Assembly (NCBI GenBank): GCA_963855995.1
Contig: OY979724.1
Location: forward strand, 12,756,032-12,820,031
Direction: 5' to 3'
Length of the DNA stretch: 64,000 nt
Origin: Muricea muricata
Taxonomy: Eukaryota; Cnidaria; Anthozoa; Malacalcyonacea; Plexauridae
Numbering within the stretch: the stretch's first letter is position 1; each line of letters starts with the position of its first letter. This document shows, in pieces, positions 11,301 through 33,507 of this stretch. Below the pieces are notes generated by a model. It was given only the letters and a program-made list of their open reading frames with translations. It was not told the origin of the DNA and ran no database searches. The position numbers and the translations under genes are program-made.

Positions 11301-14300
11301 ATAGACAGGAGGAATATATCGAATATGAATACATACCTTTTCACAACGGAAAGACCATCATTAAAGCGATTCTGAAAGTGAGTCTCTCCGATGAAGTGCC
11401 CAGCAAGCCGGCCGAAGATTCTCTGTAGCGTGGCAAGATCACGTGATGCACAGTGGATGCTTCGACAATCCATCTCTGCTTTTACGTTTAAATTACAGCC
11501 TGGAAAAAGACGGTGAATATGAGGCTATGAGATTTGTTGCAAGTGTACACCCCTACTTTCTACCCCCCCCCCCCTTCCACCAGTCGTTTCTTCTGCATTT
11601 TTAGGGGGGACCCCAGTATAGGGGGAGATCCCAAACTTCTGCAGTTTCATGGGGGACATACCAACTAAACACAAACCTTCAGAAGTCTTTACCATTGCAC
11701 CACGGAGTCCGACGAAACCCTCAGAATATTCCACGAACAAAGGAAACTGGCAAAGAGAATAAGCATACGACAATAATCAAAATACCGCGAGAGAATTTTC
11801 GCAAACAAAAAGATTTAGAGAAGAATTTTTGTCTAGCCTCAAACATACCAGGATAGAGAAAGCGTGATTTGGTAATAATTCTGCTATTTTCGCCACCAGT
11901 TCCAGGGAATGTCGCAAAAATTGTTGCCATTCTGTTTCCGACTAAATGGGATGAAAATAAATGGGGTGAAAATAAATAGGATGGAATAGCAGCCAAAATC
12001 GTAGCTAAGTATAAACGCTTCGGAATTTGAACACTTCGGGACTGCGTCTCGCATTTATAAAGAATGGCAATCTTACATCTTCATTCAGTTCCTCGTTGTC
12101 CAACTCTTCCAGTTCCGTTTGATTGTATGTAAACTGAATTTTCTTTAGAATTTCCGTCAGTAACGTGACTAATACATCGCGGTACCTGAGTAAGAGGCGA
12201 GTAAAGCGTGATGCGAAACGAAACACACATAAAAGTGCAAAAGTGGTAACAAGTATGTTCACAAGTTCTTAATAAGTAGCACTGCTTGTTTCAAATTGTT
12301 GAAACAAGCTGTGAACAACTTGTCAGAAGCTTGATGGGACTGTCGCACTTGTTACAAGGTTGTTCCAACAAGACTGTTACAGCTATGATGTAGCAATATT
12401 GTTACAGTTTTATGTTGTCAACTTTGTGACGATCTTTTTGCAACAGATGTGTATCAGAGTCGTTAGGACAACCTTGTACAAGTCTGATATTCCCGTCAAG
12501 CTTGTTACAAGTTTCAACAACTTTTTTTCAAACTTGTTGACAGACTTGGGACAAGTTGCGTGCGAGATTTTTACGTTTCTAACTACAAGAAGCTTTCAGA
12601 TATATGAACACATGAAAAGATAAATAGTTATACAAAGAGAGCGATCAAGGAGTAACAGATTGATAAGCCAACAAGGAAATAAGTGTAACATGACGTACGA
12701 TACCTTTCTACTGCCGGATGAACTTCTGTCGGATGGTTTTCTTTAGTTTCCAACGTTTTTGAACTTAGATAATCGAGGAAGGTCATCCAGATGTCCAAAC
12801 ACGAAAAAAATACTTCGTTGTCAGGCTAGAAGTAGTACACGAGGACAGTTAGCACAGCCGCTGTAGGTACATGCTTTGAGTGAGGGTACTGAGACAGTAA
12901 GTAATAAGCTTTATCATCATAAGCTCCACCAACCACCATAACCACCACCAATACTACCACCACCTATCATCACTACCAACACAACCAGTAGCCATCATGA
13001 CCACCAACGCTACCACCACCCACCATAACTACCAACACTACCAACAACCACACACCACCACTACCACCAACGACTACCATTACCAAACAATTACCACAAA
13101 ATCACCACCATTTGTATCACCGTCTTCATCATTACCAACACCATCGCCACAACTACCATATGTTGTGGAACAGCAGGACAAACATGTAACATTTACCTGT
13201 TTAATTGTGTACTTCAAAAGTAAAGACATAAATTCTATTACAGGAAAATGTAAATTCGCCTCGACCCGACGCAAATGCACGCTAACAAACAGCCGAAGAA
13301 ATTCTGTGAACTTTTCTATATACCTGAAACGAAAAAATAACCAATCAATTTAGACAGTCTGCTACCATCAGATAAGCACGACGATGGATAACCTATTGGC
13401 AAAGTTTTTGTATCGTTTTAGTTCATGACAGTGATGCTTCAGTGGCGCAATCGTCAGAGCAAGCGCCTTTAATCGCTAAGACCGTGAGTTCGATTCTCAC
13501 GTTGGTATTTATGTGAGAAAAGTTAATCGATTATTTTTTCGTGATCTTTTTGCAGGTACAGAGCCAAAAAAAAAAACGCGCCAGTTGCAGCGAGTCTGTT
13601 AACATCTCGCAATAGACTTGACCAATACGCCGATATGATGCATTCTTGCACACTTGTCTGTTGTAAGTTCAACAGACTTGTTGCAAGTTGATTGTCAAAA
13701 CTTGTTATTCACAGACTTGATGCGGGTTGTTTCAACAAGTTGCAACGATCTGCAAATGACAAGTTTCAACAAGCCTGATTTGAACAGACTTGATGATGAA
13801 ATTGACAAGTTTGTTGCAACTTGCTGACAAGCAGATAGTTGTGAAGTGGAAAGAAGGAAATTGTGATTAATTTTATTCGTGAGCGATGACCAACTCTAGA
13901 ACTGCAAGGGACGATTAAGAACTGATAAGGAGAAGCTTTACTGCGCTTATACAGGATTTATTCCCCGACCTTTCATCTAATTCAAGTAATTTATGCCCTG
14001 TCGCTTGCAGACCACTGTCCTTGGTGATCCTCTGCAGGAGATGGTAAGTCTGTTGAAATAATCTCAACAAGAACTCCTCAAATTCTGCAGGTACACAATT
14101 CTTGGATAATATTTCATTAACACAGTCCATTGCTAAAACACCTAGAAGTAAAGGTAAATATTCGTTTAAAATTTACTTAACTCTTGTGTGCAGGAGTCGG
14201 TTGTACGAAAGCTGGAGAGTGCTATCCCCCGGATAATGAATTTTTTCAACTGCCGCAAAAGGACATGAAAAGCAATGACACTTACAATATTGAACTCACA

Positions 14301-16484
14301 AGAGATATAAAGTGACTTTGACTTGAAAGTGATGAACTTTAATATAACTTTTACAAGTTACTGAAAATGTTTAGAAAGTTGCCAAAAAATCATTATCCCG
14401 GTGGATAGCGCTGTTCACCTTTCGTACAACCCACCCCAGACCAATTGCCACCAGACGGTAAACCTAACCAACCTACCTAGCCGAGTGCTGGATCCAGCCG
14501 TTGACATTCCTGAGCTTGAAGTCAAAACATCACAGCCAAATTCAGCAAAACAGAACACAGTTGCAAGAAGTGATGGAGTGATATGAGCTGACAATGGTAT
14601 CCAACTAAACAGGTGTGCAAGGCATGCAAGCGCTAACGAGCTAAGTTCTTCTGAATCTGGGTCAAGCGGGGGTAGAGGGTTATTAAGATTATTCACTGAC
14701 TTGTTGCCGTGGTTAAGTAGTCGACCTATCAGAGGTGAATGTCCATTGTTGTTTCCATGCGGGGGCGATAACGAAAACAAGTCTAGTTCGCTCTCCCCCC
14801 GAGGTGAAATGCTTTGCGAGGATTCACCATGGGTGGGGGAGGGGGGTGGGGTTGCCGTGCTTACGATCCGTCTATGTTTCTCTAAAATGTTTTCTAGAAA
14901 TGTTCCCAGCATTGTCAAGAGTCCTGGTACTTGATGTAGCAGGAGTTCACGTAGTTCCTCTTTACGCTGAACACTGAGGTCTTCCGAGGACGCGACCAGC
15001 TCCTCTGACGTAATTCGTAGCATAATCAGGCCAAGGTTTGTGGTGGATGGTTGGTGGAGCACCTAGGAAATGTAAGGTGGTAGTTAGTGGTGGTTATATT
15101 GGTGACTTAAGCAGAAATAATGGTGATTATAAAATTGCGTTGATGGTAGCCGAACATGCAAATCATAGTCAATGCACACAACACACCTCCAAGATATTCG
15201 AGAAGAAGTCAGGATAAAAATGTGGCCAATCTTGACGACCAACATCGACCAGAACCTTCGCCAGTTTATTCTTGATAAACACTGGTAAATTTTGATGGTT
15301 GTTCATGAGGTAATACGACAATATGTGACGAATCTCAAGCTTCTCTGTCTTGGAGACGCCCGACCACCGTTTGTTCACCAAATGCTGTAACAATATGTTG
15401 GCAAATATTATGGATGAATTGACTTAACATGATGAGAAAAGTGCAAGGCATTCTTATTGTTTCAACCTTCTAAAAAGGTAAATGTATAACTTTACCTCAA
15501 AAACTGATAAAGCATACATTAAGACATAGTGATTCTTAGTATTGTTTAGAAAGAAAACACATGACCGCCAAGCTCCATTCTGCTGGACAAAACTATTAAG
15601 GATATTCTCTGCAAGGAAATGAAGATGTGTCAGTCTCTTCTGTATGTGTATTGTCTCCTTTTTTAAGCAAATTCAAAATAGAACTTCAAATTGTAACCCC
15701 TTACCTATTTCCCTCTTTCTAGCATTGTTCGTTGTGGTGAAAAACTCATTCATTAGGACTTCAAGACCATCAAGTGATGACTTATCATCGGAGGCCTATT
15801 TGAATAAATTTGAATAAATTTGGGAATAAATTTAACTACAATTACTATTATTCTCTGCCCAAGCTGCTGGTCAAATCTCTAGGCATCCCTTCTCCGTAGG
15901 CCCTCACAAGACGGTCGTTATTGATCTATCTCGTGACCTTCCCATGGTTCACCGAGGGCCTGTGGAGGAAGCTGACCTGTAGGCAATGTGTTAGTCGTTT
16001 CTCCCGAGAACAAGAAATCATGCAAAAATAGTACATGTTATCTTGTCAAAATCTCAGAGCAGTGCAATAATGAGCAATCTGACTGGACAAATATATTCAG
16101 GGTCAGATGAGAGGTGGGGGAGGGGTTGTCATGTTACTGGAACTATGACATCATTGCTTGATTGCAGACAATTATAGTTAATGTTTAATTACACTAATTA
16201 TCTAATTTGAATAAATTTAAATCTGAGATGATGATTGTGAAAAATCAACTTGGCACTAGAAAGTCACTGGTATAAACATAAAAAAATCTATTACAAACTA
16301 CACTATCACGTAATTATTCCGTACAAATAACTACTCAGACAATATCTCTATAAACAAACACGTTATAAAAATGTACACTGTGATACACAAATTACAAATA
16401 GATATTATGCTATTGTCAATTTATTATTGAATACAAACAGAAACGATATGTGTTTATATTGTTTTATAAACGACAGCCTACCAT
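5371..16484 (-). CDS. XPO6: Exportin-6, nuclear export receptor for actin-profilin
   Basis: Exons in reading order: (ATG 16484-16482), 15795-15705, 15608-15496, 15384-15187, 15062-14477, 14141-13970, 13323-13197, 12825-12704, 12185-12077, 11941-11849, 11746-11677, 11499-11337, 11254-11162, 10782-10632, 10063-9917, 9357-9283, 9186-9072, 8735-8580, 8164-7878, 7351-7193, 6367-6269, 6067-5837, 5472-5371. This gives 1153 residues (human about 1125) with every phase closing. It is an importin-beta superfamily karyopherin of stacked HEAT repeats that exports actin-profilin with RanGTP. Recognised segments: ATPPPSPT, LACLAHLFSWIPLSA, EWQQFLRHSLELVAK, MFTREQL, HDLLQEEIAIALYNMAS and the C-terminal VRYYRLYN. 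The start is the weak point: exon 2 begins ASDDKSSL, matching human MASEEASL, so I placed the Met at an ATG|GTAGGC donor at 16484. The donor after 13970 (GTCGGG) is also unusual. Confidence 0.94.
5495..5825. repeat. CACCACATCACACTA microsatellite in the last XPO6 intron
   Basis: About 330 bp of interrupted ACACTACACCACCACATC-type units, purely A/C/T on the plus strand. It fills most of the intron between exons 5837-6067 and 5371-5472. Its open frames are a consequence of composition. Confidence 0.85.
6425..7192. repeat. 115-bp satellite array in XPO6 intron
   Basis: About six copies of a 115-bp unit. Landmarks in each unit are TTACTACA, GGAAACC, TAAACTAAACTAAC, TATACTGGATAGCTCTATC, TTCCTAGAGGTCCAGTAAGG and ATCATCTCTTATTGAT. 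The last degenerate copy reaches the donor of exon 7193-7351, and 1-2 decayed copies resume beyond that exon at about 7395-7560. The same unit recurs in ACO2 (27440-27930) and TECPR1 (38749-39155) introns. Confidence 0.93.
8215..8480. repeat. Dispersed CAACTTG/CAAGTTG repeat, copy 1 (XPO6 intron)
   Basis: Recurring short modules such as ACTTGATGCAA, CAACTTGCATCAAG and TTGTTGACAACTTG in both orientations, followed by GCGATGCGAACGCATCCTGATATCGG. The same modules occur at about 12270-12560, 13590-13850, 25840-26140, 35140-35370, 40140-40280 and 48170-48490, which marks a degenerate dispersed family. Confidence 0.7.
9505..9866. repeat. Foldback (MITE-like) element in XPO6 intron
   Basis: Imperfect inverted arms of about 100 bp. 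Left-arm landmarks GTCTGATACGC, TACTTTGGAGCCCTGTAACG and TATTCACATATTTTAAAC reappear reverse-complemented at about 9777-9866. The central part has no coding capacity. A target-site duplication could not be fixed. Confidence 0.75.
10145..10569. repeat. Foldback element with 60-bp near-perfect terminal inverted repeats
   Basis: The left end begins ACTCATAATAATATATACAT and the right end is its reverse complement, with about 60 bp of arm almost identical. Nested inside are a second hairpin (CGCCATATTG/CAATATGGCG around 10262-10305) and a pair of ATTCCGTGTTCTC/GAGAACACGGAAT arms. It is about 425 bp, non-coding, and inserted in an XPO6 intron. It looks like a non-autonomous DNA transposon. Confidence 0.85.
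12270..12560. repeat. Dispersed CAACTTG/CAAGTTG repeat, copy 2 (XPO6 intron)
   Basis: Many interleaved TTGTTGAAACAAG, CTTGTTACAAG and CAACAAG modules with local inverted symmetry, as in copy 1. Confidence 0.65.
12925..13150. repeat. ACC/CAC-rich microsatellite (XPO6 intron)
   Basis: Interrupted CCACCA, ACTACCA and CATCACC triplets on the plus strand. Simple-sequence repeat. Confidence 0.8.
13432..13507 (+). repeat. tRNA-like (SINE head) sequence in XPO6 intron
   Basis: The T-arm is intact (GTGAG, loop TTCGATT, CTCAC) with a B-box, and there is a D-arm-like CAGTGGCGCAATCG...AGAGC. The anticodon arm is irregular and the two acceptor halves do not pair, so this is a tRNA-derived repeat or tRNA pseudogene, not a working tRNA. 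Confidence 0.6.
13590..13850. repeat. Dispersed CAACTTG/CAAGTTG repeat, copy 3 (XPO6 intron)
   Basis: Repeats of ACTTGTTGCAAGTTG, AACAGACTTG and GACAAGTTT, with the family landmark CGCCGATATGATGCATTC in reverse orientation. Confidence 0.65.
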
Positions 16485-16956
16485 TACGTGACACAATTTT
16501 AGGAGAAAAACGGTCGTATAATGTGCTCAATAACAGACCGAGCCAGCGAGGAAATGAACTTGTCAGATGTCAAAGGACTGGCCCTGTTCATCAAAACAGG
16601 TTGTCTGTCAGATTAACTGTGCCGGCATTTCTGAGCTAGATCGCCAAGAATCGAAGATATCTCTTTAAAAAACAACTAATCCTTTATCGAATTTGTCCAA
16701 AATAATAAAATCGACAGTTTTGAGCGGATCTGACGCCAATTCCAGCAGACACTTCCCCCTTTCGAAACGATCGTGCTGACGAGTGATCTAAAATGTTCAC
16801 ATTACATGAAGTATTTCGGGTTGTGAACGCCACATTTCGCAACATTTTCGTCAGTTCGTCTTCCAGTTGCAAAATCAACAACTTGAAAACGTTTGGTCAA
16901 AAAAATTAGGATTTTGAAGCATCTTGAAGCTTATTTTGCATACAAAGAAAAATAAA
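16485..16956. promoter_or_regulatory. Head-to-head promoter interval, XPO6 (-) / ACO2 (+)
   Basis: About 470 bp separate the proposed XPO6 ATG from the ACO2 ATG, which are transcribed away from each other. A TTACGTGA (CRE/E-box-like) octamer overlaps the XPO6 start at 16484-16491. No TATA box is evident. Some of the interval must be 5' UTR. A shared promoter is inferred from geometry alone. Confidence 0.5.
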
Positions 16957-28664
<11,708 letters not shown>

Positions 28665-29131
28665 ACTTTGTACAGGCGGACATAACTCAAAGTATAATGT
28701 CATTAAAAATGATTTTTATATTTCTATTTAAGACGAAAAGTGGAATAACTGTAATGTACAACCTTTCTTAAGCAGTTTTTCTTAGTAAAAAATCCTATAT
28801 GCCATCGAGTAAATTTTAACCTGTTTCTGTATTTTATACCGCCTGCACCGTAGGTCATGGTTTTTGAACCCATCTGAACACGGCATTTGTATCACCCTGC
28901 TGGCTCATCAAAATACTACAGAACTCTTAAAATATACAGCAATGTTGTACAACAAAACATCCAATTATTTAGCAATAATTTTTTACGAGTTTTGCAGTAT
29001 TAAATATATTAAATTTCGTCAGTACTTGCGCTAATCGCTCGTACGGGATTTATTAAACTCATTAGCAATGCGATATACTCCATAGCAACCGTTTTATTGA
29101 CTGCTCTTTTGCAACTTTGTCAAAGTCTGTA
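28665..29131 (+). other. Intergenic: ACO2 3' flank and RING-gene upstream region
   Basis: About 470 bp, A/T-rich, between two tandem plus-strand genes. No canonical AATAAA close to the ACO2 stop, no clear promoter motif and no repeat family were found. Confidence 0.4.
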
Positions 29132-31115
29132 ATGGGTCTAAATGTTAAACATTTTGAAGGCGATAACATCGATTCCAAGTTTATTTGCTCGCACTGTCAT
29201 GGCGTGCTTGTCGATCCCGTCTTGTGCAGGTGTAAGCATATTTTGTGCTGGGTTTGTTTTAAACGAAGAAAAAAACGGAAGTTCAATTGCCTTGTTTGTT
29301 CAGAAGAGCTCGCTGTCTCGTCTGAAGCCCTGGAAAGCGAATGGTTGAAAGAACTGGGTGAATTAAAGGTTATTTGCCCAAAAGGCTGCGAAAAGGTTGT
29401 CGTTTTTGAGTCTTTGAACCAGCATTTTGAAACCGAGTGCGATTTTGCCTTGGTTTCCTGTACGAACAAAGGTTGCACAAGGAAAATAAGACGTACGGAT
29501 TTGACAGATCACTTGACAAAGTGTGATTTCCGTTTGGTGTCCTGCTGCTGTGGTGTTCAAATATGTTTCAGTGATCTACGTCAGCATCAGCTTGCACAGA
29601 AGTGTGTCGTGAAACAAAATCTACAAACGATTGTTCGAAAGAGGCGCGAAATGGATCATGCCATCAGGGAGCATAGATTGAGCATGCAGAAACAGTGCTT
29701 TGAGAAGGAATGTGAACAAAGACGGATGATAAAATCAAAGCAGTTGTCAGTCAGGGTCACCACTGCCTTATCAGTTAGGTCTGAACCAGCAATGAGTACT
29801 GTTGCTAAGGAAGAGGGCGTGGCGAGGTCGTCGTCAAGTCACAGTGCACCCGGACCACTACAAAGAACAGCAATAAGCTGTCGACAATGTGGCAAGTTGT
29901 ATTGTAAAAGCGCTAACCATAAGAATGCTTGCACCTGGCATTTTGGGGTAAGTGCTATTTTGATAATATTTCTGGTTTCTAATTGTGCAAAAACTTGCAA
30001 TTCTTAAATGACTCATAGAGAGATGTCTATGTATTAACCATTCATTTTGACTATTTTTTTGTTTTGTTTTTTATGTTGATGAATTTCTGTATGAATAGCC
30101 AGTAAGTATTTAGCAGTAGGATTTGTTTTTTCAGTTTCATACAGACCTGATTCCTAATCTTTCACTGTTAATTGAAGCTTAGTTTCCATTTGGTAATAAT
30201 TCTCTTGGCAAAGTCACCAAAGACAAGATAGTATCTAGATCTATCTTCTCTTTTGTGAGCTATCTTCATTAAGCGAAGATCTGTATGGATACTCTACAAC
30301 ATCAATGACCTTGATACACTCACAACAATTGTACTAAATCTAACTGGGTTTTAGTAGGCTTGGGAGATTGGAATAACTTCCAAGTTAGACTTGCACAGCT
30401 GGATTTTTCCTGATTCTATTTTTTTTTCATTTACAGATTGCCAATGTGTTTGTAAGTATTTTGTTTATATTTCTTTAGATTTTATGATGGTAGAGTTAAG
30501 TACCATTAAATAACCTTTTTGAATTATAAGGTTTAAGGTCTGCATAATAGCTTGCCATAACTGATTTCTATTTGTTTTTTGTCTATGTTGTTGCTAATTT
30601 GTGGTTGAAACTGGTAAAAGGGGGTAAGCATTAAGTAGATATGATGCATCTCCTAGTGATTTTTGTAAATGTGTTTGAATAGTTATAAATTTGACTTAAT
30701 TGAAGTAACTTTTACGTTGTTTTTTTATTTTTATGTTGTTTGCTAATTGATGTCTTGGTTAAAGGGGATGGTAAGTCAAAATTAAATATCTCCAATCTTA
30801 TTTTAATCATGTGAAACATACAGTCATTCAGCTAACTTTTCACGGTAAAATTCTGAACCTCCTTGTGAAGTTCGCAAATTTGTTGCAACATAGTTTGGAA
30901 TTTAGCTCAGAAAAAGTTAGTTGAAAATAAACTTGAAATGTGATCAACTTACAGTCCTAACATCCAGAAATTTTAGTTCATATTATCAATGGCTACAATA
31001 TTATTTAATTTAGTGTCAATCTTGTGGTAACCTGACAAACACCAAAGGATGTGTGGTGGGATTTCACGAACCTGTCTCAAAGACGTCAGCTCGTACAAGC
31101 TGGGTGGTGTCTTAA
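29132..31115 (+). CDS. RING-finger / TRAF-type zinc-finger protein, probable E3 ubiquitin ligase
   Basis: Exon 1 (29132-29947) encodes 272 residues and ends at a good GTAAGT donor in phase 0. ATG 29132 is used because the frame further upstream has only a TTG. A C3HC4 RING spans residues 19-56 (C19, C22, C34, H36, C39, C42, C53, C56). Two or three TRAF-type Cys/His fingers follow (about 82-158: CPKGCEKV, HFETECDF, CTNKGC, HLTKCDF, HQLAQKC). Next come a basic, probably helical stretch (160-205) and a C-terminal CRQCGKLY...NHKNACTWHFG motif. The exon at 31014-31115 is in the same phase and encodes a second CxxCG...C...GFH motif, then TAA. A 15-nt phase-0 micro-exon at 30439-30453 (CAG upstream, GTAAGT downstream) may lie between. 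RING plus TRAF fingers suggests ubiquitin ligation with substrate-docking fingers. I cannot name an orthologue, and the 3' structure is uncertain. Confidence 0.72.
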
Positions 31116-31598
31116 ACACCTGGCTGCTTTGGTAATTGGGTGGTTAAGTGGTCATGACTACTAGGGCCCGTTGTTCAATAGAAGGGTAGCTTAACCATGG
31201 TTTTTGACATAAAATTTGAATTAAATTTTCTTTGCAGCTTGTTTATAAGCTTGGAAATGTTTCTTGAGAAATCTTGCCTGTGTGAATAGTAGTTTCAGGT
31301 CTTGGAGTTTTAAAGTAAACAGATGTACACTAGAAATACAGAAACTTAAACAGTGAGTTTAGCACTAACCCAGCTTTGAACAACCGGCCCGGCCAGCAGA
31401 ATAATATTTAGTGTGAATGGAGTCTCCCCCAGCAGAATAATATTTGGTGTGGATGGAGTGTTAACCAAATATATATATAAAGAAATATTTTTACAAAGCT
31501 TTAAAACATTTGTATCAGATAAAAAAGTTATTGAACAAACACAAAGGTGGGAACTGTGTAATATATGAGTAAATAAAGAGGCATACATTATTTATATA
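31116..31598. other. Convergent intergenic region, RING gene / NUDT1
   Basis: About 480 bp holding both 3' ends. It contains two tandem copies of a roughly 36-bp unit (CAGCAGAATAATATTT...GGAGT) at 31394-31460. Nothing else was recognised. Confidence 0.4.
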
Positions 31599-33161
31599 TT
31601 AAAGTTTTTTAAGCGTATAATCTATTATTTTGTCGTGTCCTTCAAATTTAAAATATCCTTCAAATTTTTCATTATTCAACAACATTGGAAACCATAGATA
31701 ATCGTCAGGCCACATGTCAGGAAATGGAATCTTGTCCGTTTGGAACCACTGTGGTCTCATTTCTATGAAATGCATGGCCATTCACGGTGAGGTACTATGT
31801 TTAAGGTTTTGTTAGTGGTCACATTGAAAAAGAATATTCATTTCTGGAAGCATATTATCTAATGGATCTTGAAATGATGAAATTTGTAAGACATTGTTAT
31901 ACTTCATAGAAGGTTAGTTTCAGATTTAGTTTAGTCCATTTTTATGCTAGTATATTGCTTTTGCTTCTAAACTATCCTGCATAAAGATAATAGAAATGCT
32001 ATTTCTCATTTCTCAAGCATATTAGTGAGAAAAGAGAGATGAATTTGTGAGTCTTACTACAGAAACTCAACATTAAATGAGCAAAGGCCCCTTGTTAGTC
32101 CTTTGCTCTAAGCATTGAATTTTAGGGCCATTGAAATTAAAATAACTTCACTCAAAATATTGGAATTTCTGCTTATATTGTGAGAGAACCCATATTTTTG
32201 AGTGTTTGACTGCACTGCCGATTGATACTGGCAAAGTTAAAGATTTCTTCACTGCAACGTCATACTTTTTAGGCCAGACTGCAGAGTATGGCAGTTTTCG
32301 ACGAGATCGGGTGCGGAGAAGGCACAAATCTTAGGTTCAGGTGCGCAAAACTGTTGCCAAGTGCGGATCATGAGTGAGTTAAGGGGCAAAAGTAACAAAA
32401 TATGAGTTGGAAAAAAGTGAAAATGAGAGCTTTTGAGGCAGTTTGAATCTGGAAAAAAGAAGGTAGGTGCGCTAATTTTTCCTCTATAAAAAATCTCGGG
32501 GGTACTGTTGACATACTCTTCAGTCTGGTTTCTAGACCATAACTAGTGCTTTCATTGGGTGTAAATATCTATGCATTTTGTTCACAATATATGAATATTC
32601 AACCCTTGCTTCTCCAATTAAAGCACTAGGTACTCTCTTGCCCTCACCCTTGGCTAGTTCCAGTTCAACCGAGGCTCATGAACCAACCACTGTCTCCCAA
32701 ACCTGCTTACCTTCAGATTCTTGTACTTTTCCTTCATAATTGCTTGTCTTGAAAACATGCACTTCCAAAATTCGAGGTTCCCCAACAAATTCAAACTTCA
32801 GAACTGCCAAATGATTTAGGCTCTTTGCAGTCAGATTACACTCTTCAAATAGTTCTCTAAACATTGAATTTGGTGGGGGTCATGAAGTGCTATTAGGCTG
32901 GGGGGAGGCACTCCACCCTGACAACTGTATCCCTCCCCCCCACTTAATGACATATTCTAATCTAAACCCCTTAGCTCCCACCTAAAGTCACCCACTCCGG
33001 CACTCCCACCTTTTTGCAGCAGTCACTATTGATTCACTGGGGTCAACTTTCCCGCCAAATCCGTTCCATCTGCCCACCCCAAATCCACGTTTTTTCATTC
33101 CTAACAAAATCCTGCCCGCATCTGCGACAAATACCAAAGTATACAGCTTATTTTGGGTCAT
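31599..33161 (-). CDS. NUDT1: NUDT1 / MTH1, oxidised purine nucleoside triphosphate hydrolase
   Basis: Three exons, 33161-33010, 32856-32711 and 31762-31599, give 153 residues plus TAA (human 156), all in phase. MTH1 hydrolyses 8-oxo-dGTP, 2-OH-dATP and related nucleotides to monophosphates, keeping damaged precursors out of DNA. Numbering matches human exactly: Thr8, Lys23, Phe27 and Asn33 (RWNGFGGKV), Phe72, and Trp117/Asp119/Asp120 (DMWPDD), the residues that recognise the oxidised base. The Nudix box runs from Gly37 through Glu43 to Arg51-Glu52-Leu53-x-Glu55-Glu56. The final consensus glycine (position 58) is Asn here. The gene is head-to-head with TECPR1 and converges on the RING gene. 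The identity is very secure. Confidence 0.96.
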
Positions 33162-33507
33162 ATTTTTTAAAAATAATTTGGAGTTTGTTCTTGTTTTCTC
33201 GTAAATAAAAGCAATTGCAAATTACGTTCGTTAACATAGCAGAATTCCTTCAAAAAAGAATCGAAAATCCTTACTATTTCCAAAGTTTCTTCCATATTAA
33301 CCATCTTCAATTCCTGGTTTGAGGATACGATCAAATTTCCTGGATCTAAAATATGGGGGGGGGGTGAAGAAAATAGAAACAGCTGAGTCAAGTATTCTTG
33401 GAAAACGGGGTACATCCCATGAAATAAGCTTTTATTTATGCAGAATTAATTCCTACCTGTAGTATGCCTTTGAAACCGAAAAAAACGTTTGAACTTTTAT
33501 ACAAGTG
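33162..33507. promoter_or_regulatory. Head-to-head promoter interval, NUDT1 (-) / TECPR1 (+)
   Basis: Only 346 bp separate the two start codons, so both promoters and 5' UTRs overlap or sit side by side. It includes a G-run at about 33355-33364. No TATA box, and no CLEAR (GTCACGTGAC) element, was seen. Confidence 0.6.

Noticed and set aside
13432-13507. Functional tRNA gene
   Set aside because: The T-arm is good, but the acceptor stem does not pair and the anticodon arm is irregular. The other tRNA-like sequences (19637-19712, 23957-24027, 37750-37825) sit in repeats.
14415-14476. Extension of the XPO6 586-nt exon past 14477
   Set aside because: Donor G|GTAGGT at 14477 joins in phase to VLAMDCVNEI as the family requires. 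The extra codons are intronic.
33167-33415. 82-codon minus-strand ORF upstream of NUDT1
   Set aside because: No resemblance to a Nudix protein. The real first NUDT1 exon starts at 33161 in another frame.
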